Virus record (IMG/VR): IMGVR_UViG_3300024260_000002
Span: 62,001 to 126,000 of that record
Length of the DNA stretch: 64,000 bases
Source: a virus
Strand: one strand, 5' to 3'
The position numbers and the translations under genes were made by a program. Positions 26,609 to 35,502 of this stretch are shown piece after piece. The notes below the pieces were generated by a model that saw nothing but the letters and a program-made list of their open reading frames with translations, was not told the DNA's origin and did no database searches. The first letter of the stretch is position 1. Each line of letters begins with the position of its first letter.

Positions 26609-27164
26609 GTTTCAACCTTGCATTATGATTTCTTAACATTGATTTAAAATCCATACTAATTGTTTCGCTTCTTTTGATAAATTCAAAAGGCATTAAATTA
26701 CCAGTAAGAATTTGCTCACCACAATATGCGCCAAATTTATATGTAGCATCCGCAGGATATTCAGCCATTAGTTGTTCATATACAGCTTTAGGTATTACAC
26801 TTCCTGTAATGATACTTGTACCAGCATGCGGATATCTTGAAGCATCCATCTCATGATCAGGACAACCACTAAGTTTAGATAACCATATACTACCGGCTTT
26901 CTTAGGTTGAACCAACTTATGAACAATATCTCCACCATTAACTCTTACTACAAATTCAGTCTTAACTAAAGGCAATAGTTCTTTAAAAGCATCTTGATAA
27001 TTTCCTGAGAATACTTCACTTCTGAAATCAGAATTAGTAATATGTTCACTGCTAGCATCATCATAAATTAATATGTTCTCTATAGGTATAAATTTTAATA
27101 TTGAATCAATTGTATCTTGACATTCAACATCTGTTTGAATGATACACGTTGTCTTTGTTAACAT
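26595..27164 (-). CDS. Glycosyltransferase-A-like protein, probably degenerate (189 aa)
   Basis: 189 residues, GAGGAACTAATA start. The N-terminus TKTTCIIQTDVECQDTIDSI and NILIYDDASSE resemble the first strand and nucleotide-binding loop of GT-A glycosyltransferases. KTEFVVRVNGGDIVHK sits where a DxD motif would be, but reads NGGD, and IITGSVIPKAVYEQLM resembles a later conserved segment. Metal binding may therefore be lost. It overlaps the fibre gene by 14 bases, so a role linked to that fibre is plausible. The call is tentative. Confidence 0.6.
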   Translation of the reverse strand: MLTKTTCIIQTDVECQDTIDSILKFIPIENILIYDDASSEHITNSDFRSEVFSGNYQDAFKELLPLVKTEFVVRVNGGDIVHKLVQPKKAGSIWLSKLSGCPDHEMDASRYPHAGTSIITGSVIPKAVYEQLMAEYPADATYKFGAYCGEQILTGNLMPFEFIKRSETISMDFKSMLRNHNARLKHGNY

Positions 27165-27215
27165 TATTAGTTCCTCGGCATCTTTAATTAAGATTTGTTT
27201 TTAATTTTTAAATTT

Positions 27216-27266
27216 TTGTCCAATCTTCCGCTAGCATATCGATTTGAGATGCTAGCTATGGGACAA
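27216..27266 (-). terminator. Two-stage hairpin between small fibre-region genes
   Basis: Inner stem GCTAGCAT (27230-27237) pairs with ATGCTAGC (27249-27256); outer stem TTGTCC (27216-27221) pairs with GGACAA (27261-27266). On the minus strand it follows the 71-residue gene and precedes the GT-like gene. A-rich and not U-rich sequence follows, so it may be a structured RNA element and not a terminator. Confidence 0.45.
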
Positions 27267-27288
27267 TTATATTGTCTACGTTTCATAT

Positions 27289-27504
27289 CTATCTGAGGTT
27301 GTCATCATTATTTCCTTTTAAAATTTGAAATTCAGACCACTGAGTACAAGTATCGTACTCGTCTAAATCGCTCGTATCGTTAGTTAACGTTGATAACTCA
27401 CCATTAACTAACTCCAACACAGGTTTTGCTTTCCACGCCATATACTTGAGATATGTAGCGCGATAAATACATTTAGATATAACTACTAAACTATATAAAT
27501 TCAT
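27289..27504 (-). CDS. Small protein of unknown function (71 aa)
   Basis: The frame is open from 27582, but the best start is the ATG at 27504 (GGAAATAAT upstream), giving MNLYSLVVISKCIYRATYLK and an acidic, Trp-containing C-terminus (DLDEYDTCTQWSEFQILKGN). This start sits 13 bases after the previous stop. No family recognised; part of the fibre-gene run. Confidence 0.55.
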   Translation of the reverse strand: MNLYSLVVISKCIYRATYLKYMAWKAKPVLELVNGELSTLTNDTSDLDEYDTCTQWSEFQILKGNNDDNLR

Positions 27505-27517
27505 ATTATTTCCATTT

Positions 27518-28126
27518 TTAAGGATCAGTTGGTTTATTAAAAACAACATGAGCCCCTTCATATTTAACTCTATGTTGAGCATCTGTCAACATTAATTTTG
27601 TATCATTAACGTCAACAGTGTTTCCGTTAATTGCAAATTCAATTGCACTTTGAAGTGTATTTAATTGATCTTGCATCCTAGCAAAATCTAATTCAGATAC
27701 TGGTGAGCTTGTTAATGTTCTATCATGGTGTGCCCATACTTCACCAGCACTTACAACATTTAAACTAGAACCTGTATCAATTGCTAATGCATTACCAGTA
27801 GTTTCTAAGGATAAAAGAACAGTACCGGAATCTGCCCCCAAGAATGGATTTAATCCACCAGTAGCAAAAAGATTTCCATCAACATTTAATGTATAATCAC
27901 CGCTCCATGGTTTTAATCTCCATCCATTTAATAATTCAATATAAGGAGCAATTGTTTTTGTATTTGAGATATATTCTCCACCAATAGATCTGAATGCTTG
28001 AGGGAATGTTAAATTTTTATCTAACTGTGACCATCTCTTCCAATCAGAATATAATGTTTGTGCATTAAACTCATAAGAATTGACAGCAATGTAAATTATT
28101 AGTTCCGGGCCTGAAAATGTAAACAT
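27518..28126 (-). CDS. Tail fibre/adaptor-type virion protein (202 aa)
   Basis: 202 residues, AAAGGAGATACGCA start. It begins FTFSGPELIIYIAVNSYEFN, then LYSDWKRWSQLDKNLTFPQA and FRSIGGEYIS, then LLNGWRLKPWSGDYTLNVDG. The 'sYxFxxxxLYSxWKxW' and 'NGWRLKPWxGDYxLxVxGN' pattern is a recurring phage virion domain located with tail fibre genes. The C-terminal part (ELDFARMQDQLNTLQSAIEF) is a helix, perhaps for trimerisation. Likely a tail accessory or fibre-attachment protein. Confidence 0.7.
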   Translation of the reverse strand: MFTFSGPELIIYIAVNSYEFNAQTLYSDWKRWSQLDKNLTFPQAFRSIGGEYISNTKTIAPYIELLNGWRLKPWSGDYTLNVDGNLFATGGLNPFLGADSGTVLLSLETTGNALAIDTGSSLNVVSAGEVWAHHDRTLTSSPVSELDFARMQDQLNTLQSAIEFAINGNTVDVNDTKLMLTDAQHRVKYEGAHVVFNKPTDP

Positions 28127-28165
28127 TGCGTATCTCCTTTATGATGTTGTATTTGCATATTGCTT

Positions 28166-28363
28166 TTACTTATCTATTTGTTTCCTGATGCAATCTTTAA
28201 CGAACACTTTTTTATCGCCCTTGATTTTTAAGAAGCACCAACCGTTTGCTAATAAAAATGCTTCATCTTGTATCTCTTCTGGATCAGAAGGGAGATCAAA
28301 AGCATTATCAATATTAATTGCTATTTGAGATTGATCTTCCTTCTTTATTTTTTTACGTGCCAT
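28166..28363 (-). CDS. Small unknown protein (65 aa)
   Basis: 65 residues, AAAAAGGATTAAAT start: a basic N-terminus (MARKKIKKEDQSQIAINIDN), an acidic middle and a C-terminal NGWCFLKIKGDKKVFVKDCI. Good ribosome binding site and tight spacing support a real gene. Function unknown. Confidence 0.65.
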   Translation of the reverse strand: MARKKIKKEDQSQIAINIDNAFDLPSDPEEIQDEAFLLANGWCFLKIKGDKKVFVKDCIRKQIDK

Positions 28364-28383
28364 ATTTAATCCTTTTTAATTTA

Positions 28384-28896
28384 TTATATATTTCTACCCA
28401 TCGAATTTTTTCGAGAGAAACTACCATTCTTCATAAAAGGTAAACTACCTTCTGCGAATCTCCAATCATTTGTAAATGTGAACAATTTTAATCTTTCTGA
28501 GTAATCAAATGGTAAAGATTCTGTCATTAATACACCGGCTAATTTCCATTCATCTTGTAACACATAAAATAATTCTTCATATGTACAAGATGTTTTAACT
28601 TGAATTTCTTTTGTCTTGAAAAATATCTCAAGCGTCTCATTAATTACTAACTTAGGCTTTTTAACTTCAGGAACTGGTGTAACATCCATTAATGTTAAAC
28701 ACCAATCTGGTTCAACTAATACAAGAATTTTACCATTTTGTGTAATTTTAAAAGTTCCACCTAATACATTAACAGTTGTACCAATAGTATCATCATCTAG
28801 TACTAAATCTAATTCAATATCTAAAAATGTATTTTTAGTATCACACATAATCTTATAGCGTTTTTTATTTGCAATTTCTTTACTCATCTTACTCAT
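28384..28896 (-). CDS. Unknown protein of the fibre region (170 aa)
   Basis: 170 residues, AAGGAATAAAG start. Mostly beta-rich (KNTFLDIELDLVLDDDTIGT; LVLVEPDWCLTLMDVTPVPE), ending with a basic SFSRKNSMGRNI. It lies immediately after the cadherin-like gene. It may be a small virion or fibre accessory protein; no family recognised. Confidence 0.65.
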   Translation of the reverse strand: MSKMSKEIANKKRYKIMCDTKNTFLDIELDLVLDDDTIGTTVNVLGGTFKITQNGKILVLVEPDWCLTLMDVTPVPEVKKPKLVINETLEIFFKTKEIQVKTSCTYEELFYVLQDEWKLAGVLMTESLPFDYSERLKLFTFTNDWRFAEGSLPFMKNGSFSRKNSMGRNI

Positions 28897-28914
28897 CTTT
28901 ATTCCTTAAAATTT

Positions 28915-30648
28915 TTAATTATTTTTATACCATCTATCAACACGTTGTTGAATAGGTATAGAAGTATCTTCTGCTGGTATTGGCGTCAGGTTTAAAAATA
29001 TATCATCATAACCAATTGAAAATATTCTTGCATATCCATTAACACCACCAGCACCATGTATAATAGTATATGTTGAATCTGTAACATTTTCTATACCAGC
29101 TACATCTGTAGCTGTTTGTGGATTAGTTCCTTGATATAAACGAACTTCTGTTCCAACAACTAAGCCTGTAAATGTTAATTGTGATGAAGTTACTACATTA
29201 ATATTTGGACCGGTATTAATTAAAAAATTACTACCGTTTGAATTTAATGTTATACTTCCACCACTAGTGTTTGTTATTTCTGCTATATTACAATTTGTGG
29301 CATTATATGTACCTGCTTTTTCAAATTCCATTTTACCATTAACAATTGTAACATCATCGAAGTCAATAACCTCTTCTAATATTAAATGTCCTAGAACTGA
29401 AAGTCCATTCGGTAAAGCTCCTAGTTTAACTCTAACTTGTCCTGTTGTTTTAATTGAATTAAATTTAGTAGTACTTGCTAGTTGTGCTAGAATTTCTTTT
29501 TGTACAGTTATTGAAAAATTTGATGTTACTGTACTTGTATCTGTTGAGGTTGCTCTAACAATAATAAGATGTGAAGTAGCATTAGCATGTATAATATTAG
29601 CAGCATCCGCTACTGTAACTATACCAGTACTTGTACCAATAGCAAATCTTCCACCGGCATTATCATCTAATGAATATGTTACTGTATCAGCAAAGTTAAT
29701 ATCTTCTGCGAATGCAACGATACCTACTGTATCACCATTAACACAAATTTCATTAATTATATTCTCTGAAGCATTGATATCACTTAAAGGACTAATAGGT
29801 ATAGGGGTATCATTTATTACTGCTATATTAATAATTAGTTCAGTAAAAGTTAAATCCGCTGACGTACTTCTTACTGTAATATTATGATTCGTATTAACTG
29901 CCCATGATATTAAAGATGCATTAGCTACTGTTACAACACCAGTAGTAGAATTAATAGTAAATCTTCCACCCGCATTATCTGTTAATGAATAAGTTATTGT
30001 TTCAACATCAGGATCAACAGCGAATGCTGTTATACCTACAGTTGTACCATTTGGATCAGCATCAGAAATCTGATTAGTTGTTGCATCTGTATCTGAGGTG
30101 GGTCCAACATGAGCATTTCTAGGAGTTAAATTCCAACTAATTGAATCAATACCAAGGTCCATGTGCCATGCTGTACCAGAATCAACGGTAAATCTAATTC
30201 TTATTTTAAATGTTGAATTTGAGTAAGCAGCAAAATCAGTATTTGCCAATTTCCACGTCGCATCACTTCCGGTTAATCCTGGATAACTAAGGACTACTCC
30301 CCATGCTGTACCATTCCAACCTTCTATATATAAAGAACCGAAACTTCCACTAAATCTATGAGAATAATAAACACTAAAATCTATAAAACTTGTACTTAAA
30401 TCGATTACCGGTGATTCCATTGTATATACATCACCAAATGCACCAGGTGAGGATGCCTCTACATAAACATACCCAGCTGAACTTTGTCCAGTTAGAGGAC
30501 CAACACCAGTAGAACGAGTTTCATTTACGTCAAAACCCCATTTTCTATTTGTAGCTGCTCCTGAGTTTCCGGTTGTACCATCACCATTCGTAAATAGCCA
30601 CTCTAATGTACTTGCATCATTAGCAGCATCAAAAGTATATGTAGCCAT
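28915..30648 (-). CDS. Adhesin-like virion protein with cadherin-type repeats
   Basis: 577 residues, AAAGGTTAGATA start, overlapping the previous stop by one base. Residues 1-175 form a lectin/MAM-like beta domain with Trp-rich strands. Then follow two cadherin-like repeats with the marker strings ITYSLTDNAGGRFTINSTTG and VTYSLDDNAGGRFAIGTSTG, each followed by a VTVA strand. The rest is beta-rich and finishes with a short polar helix (IPIQQRVDRWYKNN). Such repeats bind carbohydrates or surfaces and are common in phage decoration and fibre proteins. Probably receptor or particle-surface binding. Confidence 0.75.
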   Translation of the reverse strand: MATYTFDAANDASTLEWLFTNGDGTTGNSGAATNRKWGFDVNETRSTGVGPLTGQSSAGYVYVEASSPGAFGDVYTMESPVIDLSTSFIDFSVYYSHRFSGSFGSLYIEGWNGTAWGVVLSYPGLTGSDATWKLANTDFAAYSNSTFKIRIRFTVDSGTAWHMDLGIDSISWNLTPRNAHVGPTSDTDATTNQISDADPNGTTVGITAFAVDPDVETITYSLTDNAGGRFTINSTTGVVTVANASLISWAVNTNHNITVRSTSADLTFTELIINIAVINDTPIPISPLSDINASENIINEICVNGDTVGIVAFAEDINFADTVTYSLDDNAGGRFAIGTSTGIVTVADAANIIHANATSHLIIVRATSTDTSTVTSNFSITVQKEILAQLASTTKFNSIKTTGQVRVKLGALPNGLSVLGHLILEEVIDFDDVTIVNGKMEFEKAGTYNATNCNIAEITNTSGGSITLNSNGSNFLINTGPNINVVTSSQLTFTGLVVGTEVRLYQGTNPQTATDVAGIENVTDSTYTIIHGAGGVNGYARIFSIGYDDIFLNLTPIPAEDTSIPIQQRVDRWYKNN

Positions 30649-32126
30649 TATCTAACCTTTATTGTTATTTTTGTTGTAGTGCAAACATAAGCTGCACCAC
30701 TAATACCGATATCTAAATCTAAATCACCTAAATCAAGGATATTACCTTGAGCTTCAATTTGTGGTTTATCCATACTTGGTATTAAAATATTATCTATTTT
30801 ATTTGACTTAGCTGAATCGTATAATCTATCAAGTGTATTAACAATTGTATATGCATCAACTAAAGTTCTATTAGGTTCAGTAATTGAAGTATCATACGCA
30901 CCAATAAATTCTAAATTTTGTCCACCAACTTCTCTAAGAAGTACCTGTAGTCTATTTCTACTTTGGTATAAATAAGCATACATATAGAAGTCATAAAGGT
31001 CAGCATCTGCTCCACCTGGACTATAAGAGGTTTTTGTGGGTATAGCAACACCTAAACCACCATCCCATTTTGCTAATAGAATATTACCCATATCATAAAT
31101 ACCAGCTGCTCCTAATCCACTATAAAGTGTATTATTATTATCAACTGTTCCAACAATAAAGTCATCTATATTATCACCAAGAGAAGTTTTAAAATTTCCA
31201 CTAACACTTTGTTCAGCTTTAATTAATTGAATACTATCTGTTTGATCTGGACCAATAGATAAATTACTACCCTTTGACGAATTAAGAAATGTAACTATTC
31301 CTGTACTAACATCTTGTCTGCCTTGGGGTTGAATATCATCAGCTGTATCATTACCAACAATACCTGCATAATCTTCAATAACTAAACTATAACCAACGGG
31401 TTGAGAAGTACTACCAGAAAAAGCCGCACCTGTAAAAAGGCCGGTATATCCTTTAATTGGATAAAATGGTGTTGCCAATTGACCGAATAAACTTGTATTA
31501 CTTTTATCATTATTAGCCATAACAGTAAAACCATTAATATTAATATCTCTAGTATAAGAATATATTAATTGGTCAAATGTACCATAAGCACCATTTACTG
31601 TTCGTGTATCCCATATTGCATCATTAAAAACAATAACAGAATCGGTTGCAGATGCATTACTATTACCATCAAAACCAATTCCACCACAAGAAATTAAATT
31701 ACCATTCCATGTTAAATTTGCACCAGCTTTGATTAACATGAATGGTCTTGTTGTTGACGCCCATGCATCATTTTTAGCTCTACTTGTACCAAAATCCAAG
31801 TTAACATCTTTTTCTACAACACTAGGGAAATGTTGAGTATTTATATAACTTCCATCAACATTACTTGAATTAAATCCTATAGTTAATGTTCCAGCTACCT
31901 CAATATCAATAACAGATTGACTTCCTGTACCGATTAATAATTGTTCTTGTATCTTATCTAGACCGTTTATAGTTAATGTACCATTTACTACTAATCTATT
32001 ACCACCACAATTATATACTTTATATGCTCCAAAATCAGTAACTGTCGCGCCATTACCAGATAATCCAGCCAATGAGGTATCAGTACCTGACTGTGTAATA
32101 ACTGTCCCATTTAGTAAAAACCCCAT
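30648..32126 (-). CDS. Beta-rich fibre/surface protein (492 aa)
   Basis: 492 residues, ACAAGGATATAAT start. Gly/Asn/Thr-rich with short strand repeats (YNCGGNRLVVNGTLTINGLD; AGTLTIGFNSSN; GANLTWNGNLISCGG), typical of a beta-solenoid. The last 150 residues are helical and beta mixed. It precedes the cadherin-type gene with a one-base overlap, so the two are probably co-translated and act at the same place. No enzyme motif. Confidence 0.7.
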   Translation of the reverse strand: MGFLLNGTVITQSGTDTSLAGLSGNGATVTDFGAYKVYNCGGNRLVVNGTLTINGLDKIQEQLLIGTGSQSVIDIEVAGTLTIGFNSSNVDGSYINTQHFPSVVEKDVNLDFGTSRAKNDAWASTTRPFMLIKAGANLTWNGNLISCGGIGFDGNSNASATDSVIVFNDAIWDTRTVNGAYGTFDQLIYSYTRDININGFTVMANNDKSNTSLFGQLATPFYPIKGYTGLFTGAAFSGSTSQPVGYSLVIEDYAGIVGNDTADDIQPQGRQDVSTGIVTFLNSSKGSNLSIGPDQTDSIQLIKAEQSVSGNFKTSLGDNIDDFIVGTVDNNNTLYSGLGAAGIYDMGNILLAKWDGGLGVAIPTKTSYSPGGADADLYDFYMYAYLYQSRNRLQVLLREVGGQNLEFIGAYDTSITEPNRTLVDAYTIVNTLDRLYDSAKSNKIDNILIPSMDKPQIEAQGNILDLGDLDLDIGISGAAYVCTTTKITIKVR

Positions 32127-32179
32127 ATTATATCCTTGTTAATATTTATAGATGTACCCCTAAAGGTACATACTAAATA

Positions 32180-33010
32180 CTACACTATTGGCATAGCAGT
32201 AGCAACTAATCCAAGTTTTGCTCTAAATACATTCTCAATACTCACAATATTAAGAGATGTAACTTTAGTTACATCTAATTTATTTGCTTGGATATCAGTA
32301 ATAGAAGTTTCGTTTGCTTCAACACGATTTTCTAAATCACCAATTGAACCAACACCTCCACCTGTAATTTCTGTAATTTGTTCTTGTAGTGCAACGTCAG
32401 CATCAGTACGAGCAGCAGTCTCAACATCTACAGCATCTTTAACAGATTTAGCAACAGAACCAACAACAGTATCATCGCCGTTTAAAACATCTAGTTCACC
32501 TTCAGTAGCAGTGATTGCAGCAGATTGCGCAGCATCAACAGCTTCAGTCGCAGCCATACGAGTCTCTTGTACAAGTTTATCCTCCTCAAGAGCAGCAACT
32601 CTTGCCTCACCCTCAATAAGTGCATTATTAATTACAGTATCAAGAGCAGCTTCAGCAGTTTCAGCACGTAGTTGTTCAGCATCAATTTTATTATTTAGAA
32701 CAGCTTCAGCAGCTTCAGCACGTACAGTTTCAGCAGTGATTTGACTTCCAAGAGCAGCAGTATTTCCTTCAACCGTAGTTAAACGACCTTCTAATCCAGA
32801 TATTTGAGTAATGATATTTTGCCCAACAGTAATTTCTCCGTCACCAACACCATCAAGTGCAACATCAATCGCAGAAAGTTTGTCTTGTAGTGTAGCTACA
32901 TCCGTGTTATGAATAGATGCAAATTCAGAAATTTTCTGTGTTACATACTCATCTACAGAAAGCCCCATTGCTTCCATTAACTCAATTAGTTTTAGTTCTA
33001 ATTCATTCAT
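32180..33010 (-). CDS. Coiled-coil tail fibre shaft protein
   Basis: 276 residues, AGGATTATAA start. Heptad-rich throughout: TQISGLEGRLTTVEGNTAAL, QLRAETAEAALDTVINNALI, EEDKLVQETRMAATEAVD. Repeats such as AETVRAEAAEAVLNNKIDAE are typical of trimeric coiled-coil fibre shafts. The C-terminus (NIVSIENVFRAKLGLVATAM) may form a small cap. A fibre or whisker-type protein is the best reading. Confidence 0.72.
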   Translation of the reverse strand: MNELELKLIELMEAMGLSVDEYVTQKISEFASIHNTDVATLQDKLSAIDVALDGVGDGEITVGQNIITQISGLEGRLTTVEGNTAALGSQITAETVRAEAAEAVLNNKIDAEQLRAETAEAALDTVINNALIEGEARVAALEEDKLVQETRMAATEAVDAAQSAAITATEGELDVLNGDDTVVGSVAKSVKDAVDVETAARTDADVALQEQITEITGGGVGSIGDLENRVEANETSITDIQANKLDVTKVTSLNIVSIENVFRAKLGLVATAMPIV

Positions 33011-33018
33011 TTATAATC

Positions 33019-33408
33019 CTATGATTTAATTTTAGTTTTGACGACATTGCGGTCAATTTTTTTACAAATAGTATAAAACTCAGATTTTTGTTCAGATATT
33101 ATTCTATAGTATTTACATAGTTTATTGCCTTTAATTTTAACGTTTATTAAATTCATTCGATCAATTGGATATATGTTTTTATTAATAATTTGTTCTTTGT
33201 AAATAATTTGTAAATTATTTGTTTTAGCATTATTTATATAAATAAAATAGATCAGTAAACCGAACATCAAGAAAGAAACAATCCCTAATATAATAAACAT
33301 TTGAATAGTTTTATAAATAGGGTTTGTTTCTTTTTCAATTTTAACTTTAGTATTGACGGCTAATGCTTCAGCAAGCTCTTCGAGCTTTGATTGTAATTCG
33401 TTTTCCAT
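33019..33408 (-). CDS. Single-pass membrane protein (129 aa)
   Basis: 129 residues with a helical N-terminus (ENELQSKLEELAEALAVNTK), one clear membrane segment near residues 35-58 (MFIILGIVSFLMFGLLIYFI) and a basic C-terminal domain with two cysteines. GGAAG precedes its ATG. It overlaps the upstream gene by 49 bases in another frame. An inner-membrane or lysis-related role is conceivable, but there is no holin or spanin signature. Confidence 0.65.
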   Translation of the reverse strand: MENELQSKLEELAEALAVNTKVKIEKETNPIYKTIQMFIILGIVSFLMFGLLIYFIYINNAKTNNLQIIYKEQIINKNIYPIDRMNLINVKIKGNKLCKYYRIISEQKSEFYTICKKIDRNVVKTKIKS

Positions 33409-33653
33409 ATTGTACTTCCATAATTTTTATCTTGACCAATAGTATTCCACATACCCGTCAATTCTTTGATTTTATATTCTGTTCCATCACTATATATAGC
33501 ATAAAGTATATCTTTATTAAATATGTCTTCTTCTGTATTATTATCTAATAAATTTAATGATTCTTTTCTCCAAATATCTTCATGTATAAATACAAGAATT
33601 TTAGAATAACTATGGGTGTCACTTACAATTTGATTTAATTCGTTTCCTGTCAT
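33360..33653 (-). CDS. Small unknown protein (97 aa)
   Basis: 97 residues, AAAGGATACAT start right after a 46-base palindrome. Sequence: MTGNELNQIVSDTHSYSKIL, then acidic (LLDNNTEEDIFNKD), then DGTEYKIKELTGMWNTIG. It resembles a small soluble beta protein. The 3' 49 bases overlap the membrane protein gene. No family recognised. Confidence 0.62.
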   Translation of the reverse strand: MTGNELNQIVSDTHSYSKILVFIHEDIWRKESLNLLDNNTEEDIFNKDILYAIYSDGTEYKIKELTGMWNTIGQDKNYGSTIWKTNYNQSSKSLLKH

Positions 33654-33664
33654 ATGTATCCTTT

Positions 33665-33710
33665 AATTCTCTGTTGTATCTTTCTTCGAAGAAAGATACA
33701 ACAGAGAATT
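33665..33710 (-). promoter_or_regulatory. 46-base perfect palindrome in the leader of the 97-aa gene
   Basis: A 23-bp self-complementary sequence centred on TTCGAA, with arms beginning AATTCTCTGTTG. It ends 11 bases before the ATG at 33653, so as RNA it would place a very stable stem beside the ribosome binding site. It may be a translational control element, processing site or dyad-binding site. Confidence 0.6.
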
Positions 33711-33716
33711 ATTAAA

Positions 33717-33740
33717 CTAACCCAGCCTAAGCTGGGTTAG
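33717..33740 (-). terminator. Hairpin at the end of the 534-residue virion gene
   Basis: CTAACCCAGC/GCTGGGTTAG, a 10-bp GC-containing stem with a CTAA loop, overlaps the stop codon of the gene ending at 33727. On the minus strand it is followed by TTTAATAATT. It fits a weak intrinsic terminator. Confidence 0.6.
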
Positions 33741-35331
33741 AGTAGTTTCTTTCCAATGAAGCAACCAGTGAAACACTATTTGCATTTGAACGACCAATTG
33801 TCGAAGTTGCTTTTACATATTGAGCTTTATCAAGTCCAATTGCAACAACTGTTACAGCTGCATCTTGTGCAGATGTTCTACCACCTTGTACATTACCATC
33901 ATAATCAAATGTGAATTGTACTTCAGAACCAGTAACATTACCAGCAATATCTACATCTTCATTATCTTGAACGATAAGAGCATCAACATCACCAAAGTTG
34001 TTACCATTAGCATCTGTAAAGAACATTCTATAAACTGCACCTGAATCATCTACAAGATTCTGATTGAAGTTAATACTACCTGCGGCAACGAATGGGAATA
34101 CACGTTTTACACCTGTATTATCATAGAACTCAAGTCTATTGATATCTGTTGAACTAAAGTCATCAATAAAAACACCTTGAGAAGTTACAAGAGTATCCCC
34201 AACAAACTTAAGAAGTGAACTTGCAGTTTTACCAATAACGCTGCCAGCTCCCGCATCAATATCAGAATTTTGTCTTAGAGACCATTCTACGAATTCGTAG
34301 ATTTCTTCTGCTGAAGGATAAGCTCCATTATTAGCAACATCGGCATCAATAATAACATCGAAATCATATGCACTTGCACCAATAATACGAGACTGTGGAG
34401 AAGCATAATACGTAATACTCATATCAGCATAAAGACCAGTATCAGCAGTACCATTAGTATCAGCATCAATTTCAGTATCGACGTGAGTAATTTTCAGGTC
34501 ATCTGCATTCGCTAGTGGAAAACGATAAGCTTGGTATGTAAAAGTTGCAACCCCGATATCCCCAAGTTCTGACTGAGCGTAAAGTTTTGCTTGCTCACGA
34601 ACAAAGATTTTGTAATATTGACGTGCATCCGCAACTATCTCGATATTAGCCCCTGCTGCCTCATCTGTTAGTGTTCCTGATTCTTCAACAACCATTGATA
34701 AATAATCTGGTGAAATACTTAAAATTGTATACGTACTATTATTTGACACTGAACCAGTTACTGTAATAACTTCACCTGGAGCGAAAGTTGTTATGGGTAC
34801 AGTACTTGAAATTGTATCAGAAGCATTATCAAAAGATATTGTGTTTCCTGAAGAATTTCCATAAACTTTAACACACTGATTAACTGCTCCTGGTAATACA
34901 ACATTTGTTGCATGTCCTGAACTAGTTTGTTGAAAGTAAACCTGATCGGCTCCACCAATAGAACCTAGTGTAATAATTCCTGCGAATTCTGAACTAGATG
35001 TACCATCTGCATTTTTAACTGCGAATCCACCATCACGGAATAAGTTTACAGTTTCAATGTTAGCTGGTTGCCAAGTATCAACGAATTCGAATTGTTCTGG
35101 TGTAATTGCAACCATTGGGAACGGGAACTTGATAAGATTTGGATCTGTTTTCCACTCTTCTTTTAAATAAGAATAGAATGCTTGAATAGAAACACCATCA
35201 GCTGAAAGTGAGCCAAAGATATCAGTACTAATAGAGAAAGTAGCTGTATCAATCCAAATATTACCATCAATACCTAATTGTGGTAAAGTTGTACTACGAA
35301 CCAGTAAGTCTGGGTCTATAATTTTTGCCAT
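33727..35331 (-). CDS. Virion structural protein (534 aa), beta-rich
   Basis: 534 residues, AAAAAGGACAAAATT start. Opens MAKIIDPDLLVRSTTLPQLG, then SIQAFYSYLKEEWKTDPNLI and KFPFPMVAITPEQFEFVDTW, followed by a mostly beta-stranded Thr/Ser/Asp-rich body with an inserted domain (TITGSVSNNSTYT-like) and a final VKATSTIGRSNANSVSLVAS. The N-terminal pattern resembles virion proteins in large T4-like phages. Probably a tail or fibre-base component. It follows a TAACAAATA motif about 66 bases upstream. Confidence 0.72.
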   Translation of the reverse strand: MAKIIDPDLLVRSTTLPQLGIDGNIWIDTATFSISTDIFGSLSADGVSIQAFYSYLKEEWKTDPNLIKFPFPMVAITPEQFEFVDTWQPANIETVNLFRDGGFAVKNADGTSSSEFAGIITLGSIGGADQVYFQQTSSGHATNVVLPGAVNQCVKVYGNSSGNTISFDNASDTISSTVPITTFAPGEVITVTGSVSNNSTYTILSISPDYLSMVVEESGTLTDEAAGANIEIVADARQYYKIFVREQAKLYAQSELGDIGVATFTYQAYRFPLANADDLKITHVDTEIDADTNGTADTGLYADMSITYYASPQSRIIGASAYDFDVIIDADVANNGAYPSAEEIYEFVEWSLRQNSDIDAGAGSVIGKTASSLLKFVGDTLVTSQGVFIDDFSSTDINRLEFYDNTGVKRVFPFVAAGSINFNQNLVDDSGAVYRMFFTDANGNNFGDVDALIVQDNEDVDIAGNVTGSEVQFTFDYDGNVQGGRTSAQDAAVTVVAIGLDKAQYVKATSTIGRSNANSVSLVASLERNYSNPA

Positions 35332-35397
35332 AATTTTGTCCTTTTTATTTTATGCATAAAATAATAAATAATTTACAAGAGAATTTCTCTCTATGAT

Positions 35398-35406
35398 TAT
35401 TTGTTA
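35398..35406 (-). promoter_or_regulatory. TAACAAATA motif upstream of the 534-residue virion gene
   Basis: Minus-strand CCTATAACAAATAATCATAG, 67 bases before the ATG at 35331. Marks the start of the fibre operon after the sugar-nucleotide genes. Confidence 0.5.
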
Positions 35407-35502
35407 TAGGCATAGAATATCCTAAGCGCGGAATCGGCGAAAATTAAAATGTTTTAGCGCTGTAATGTTGTGCATTAGAAATGCTTTGATTCCTTGTATA
35501 AT
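35407..35502. other. Intergenic stretch with locally higher GC
   Basis: Between the dehydrogenase-like gene and the virion promoter motif. It holds a CGCGGAATCGGCG stretch unlike the AT-rich neighbouring spacers and a small GCATT/AATGC hairpin. I see no reading frame or tRNA in it. Confidence 0.35.

Noticed and set aside
27165-27288. tRNA-like fold
   Set aside because: The inner and outer stems form a simple hairpin; there is no T-loop, CCA end or three-arm pattern.
29267-29887. 206-codon plus-strand frame
   Set aside because: Antisense to the cadherin-type gene and without a start signal.
32136-32744. 202-codon plus-strand frame rich in Ser/Ala/Thr
   Set aside because: Antisense to the coiled-coil fibre gene; its composition is the mirror of the Ala/Glu codons on the coding strand.
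33019-33653. Overlapping small genes as a spanin pair
   Set aside because: The membrane segment fits neither an inner spanin with periplasmic coil nor a lipobox outer spanin, and the overlap order is wrong.
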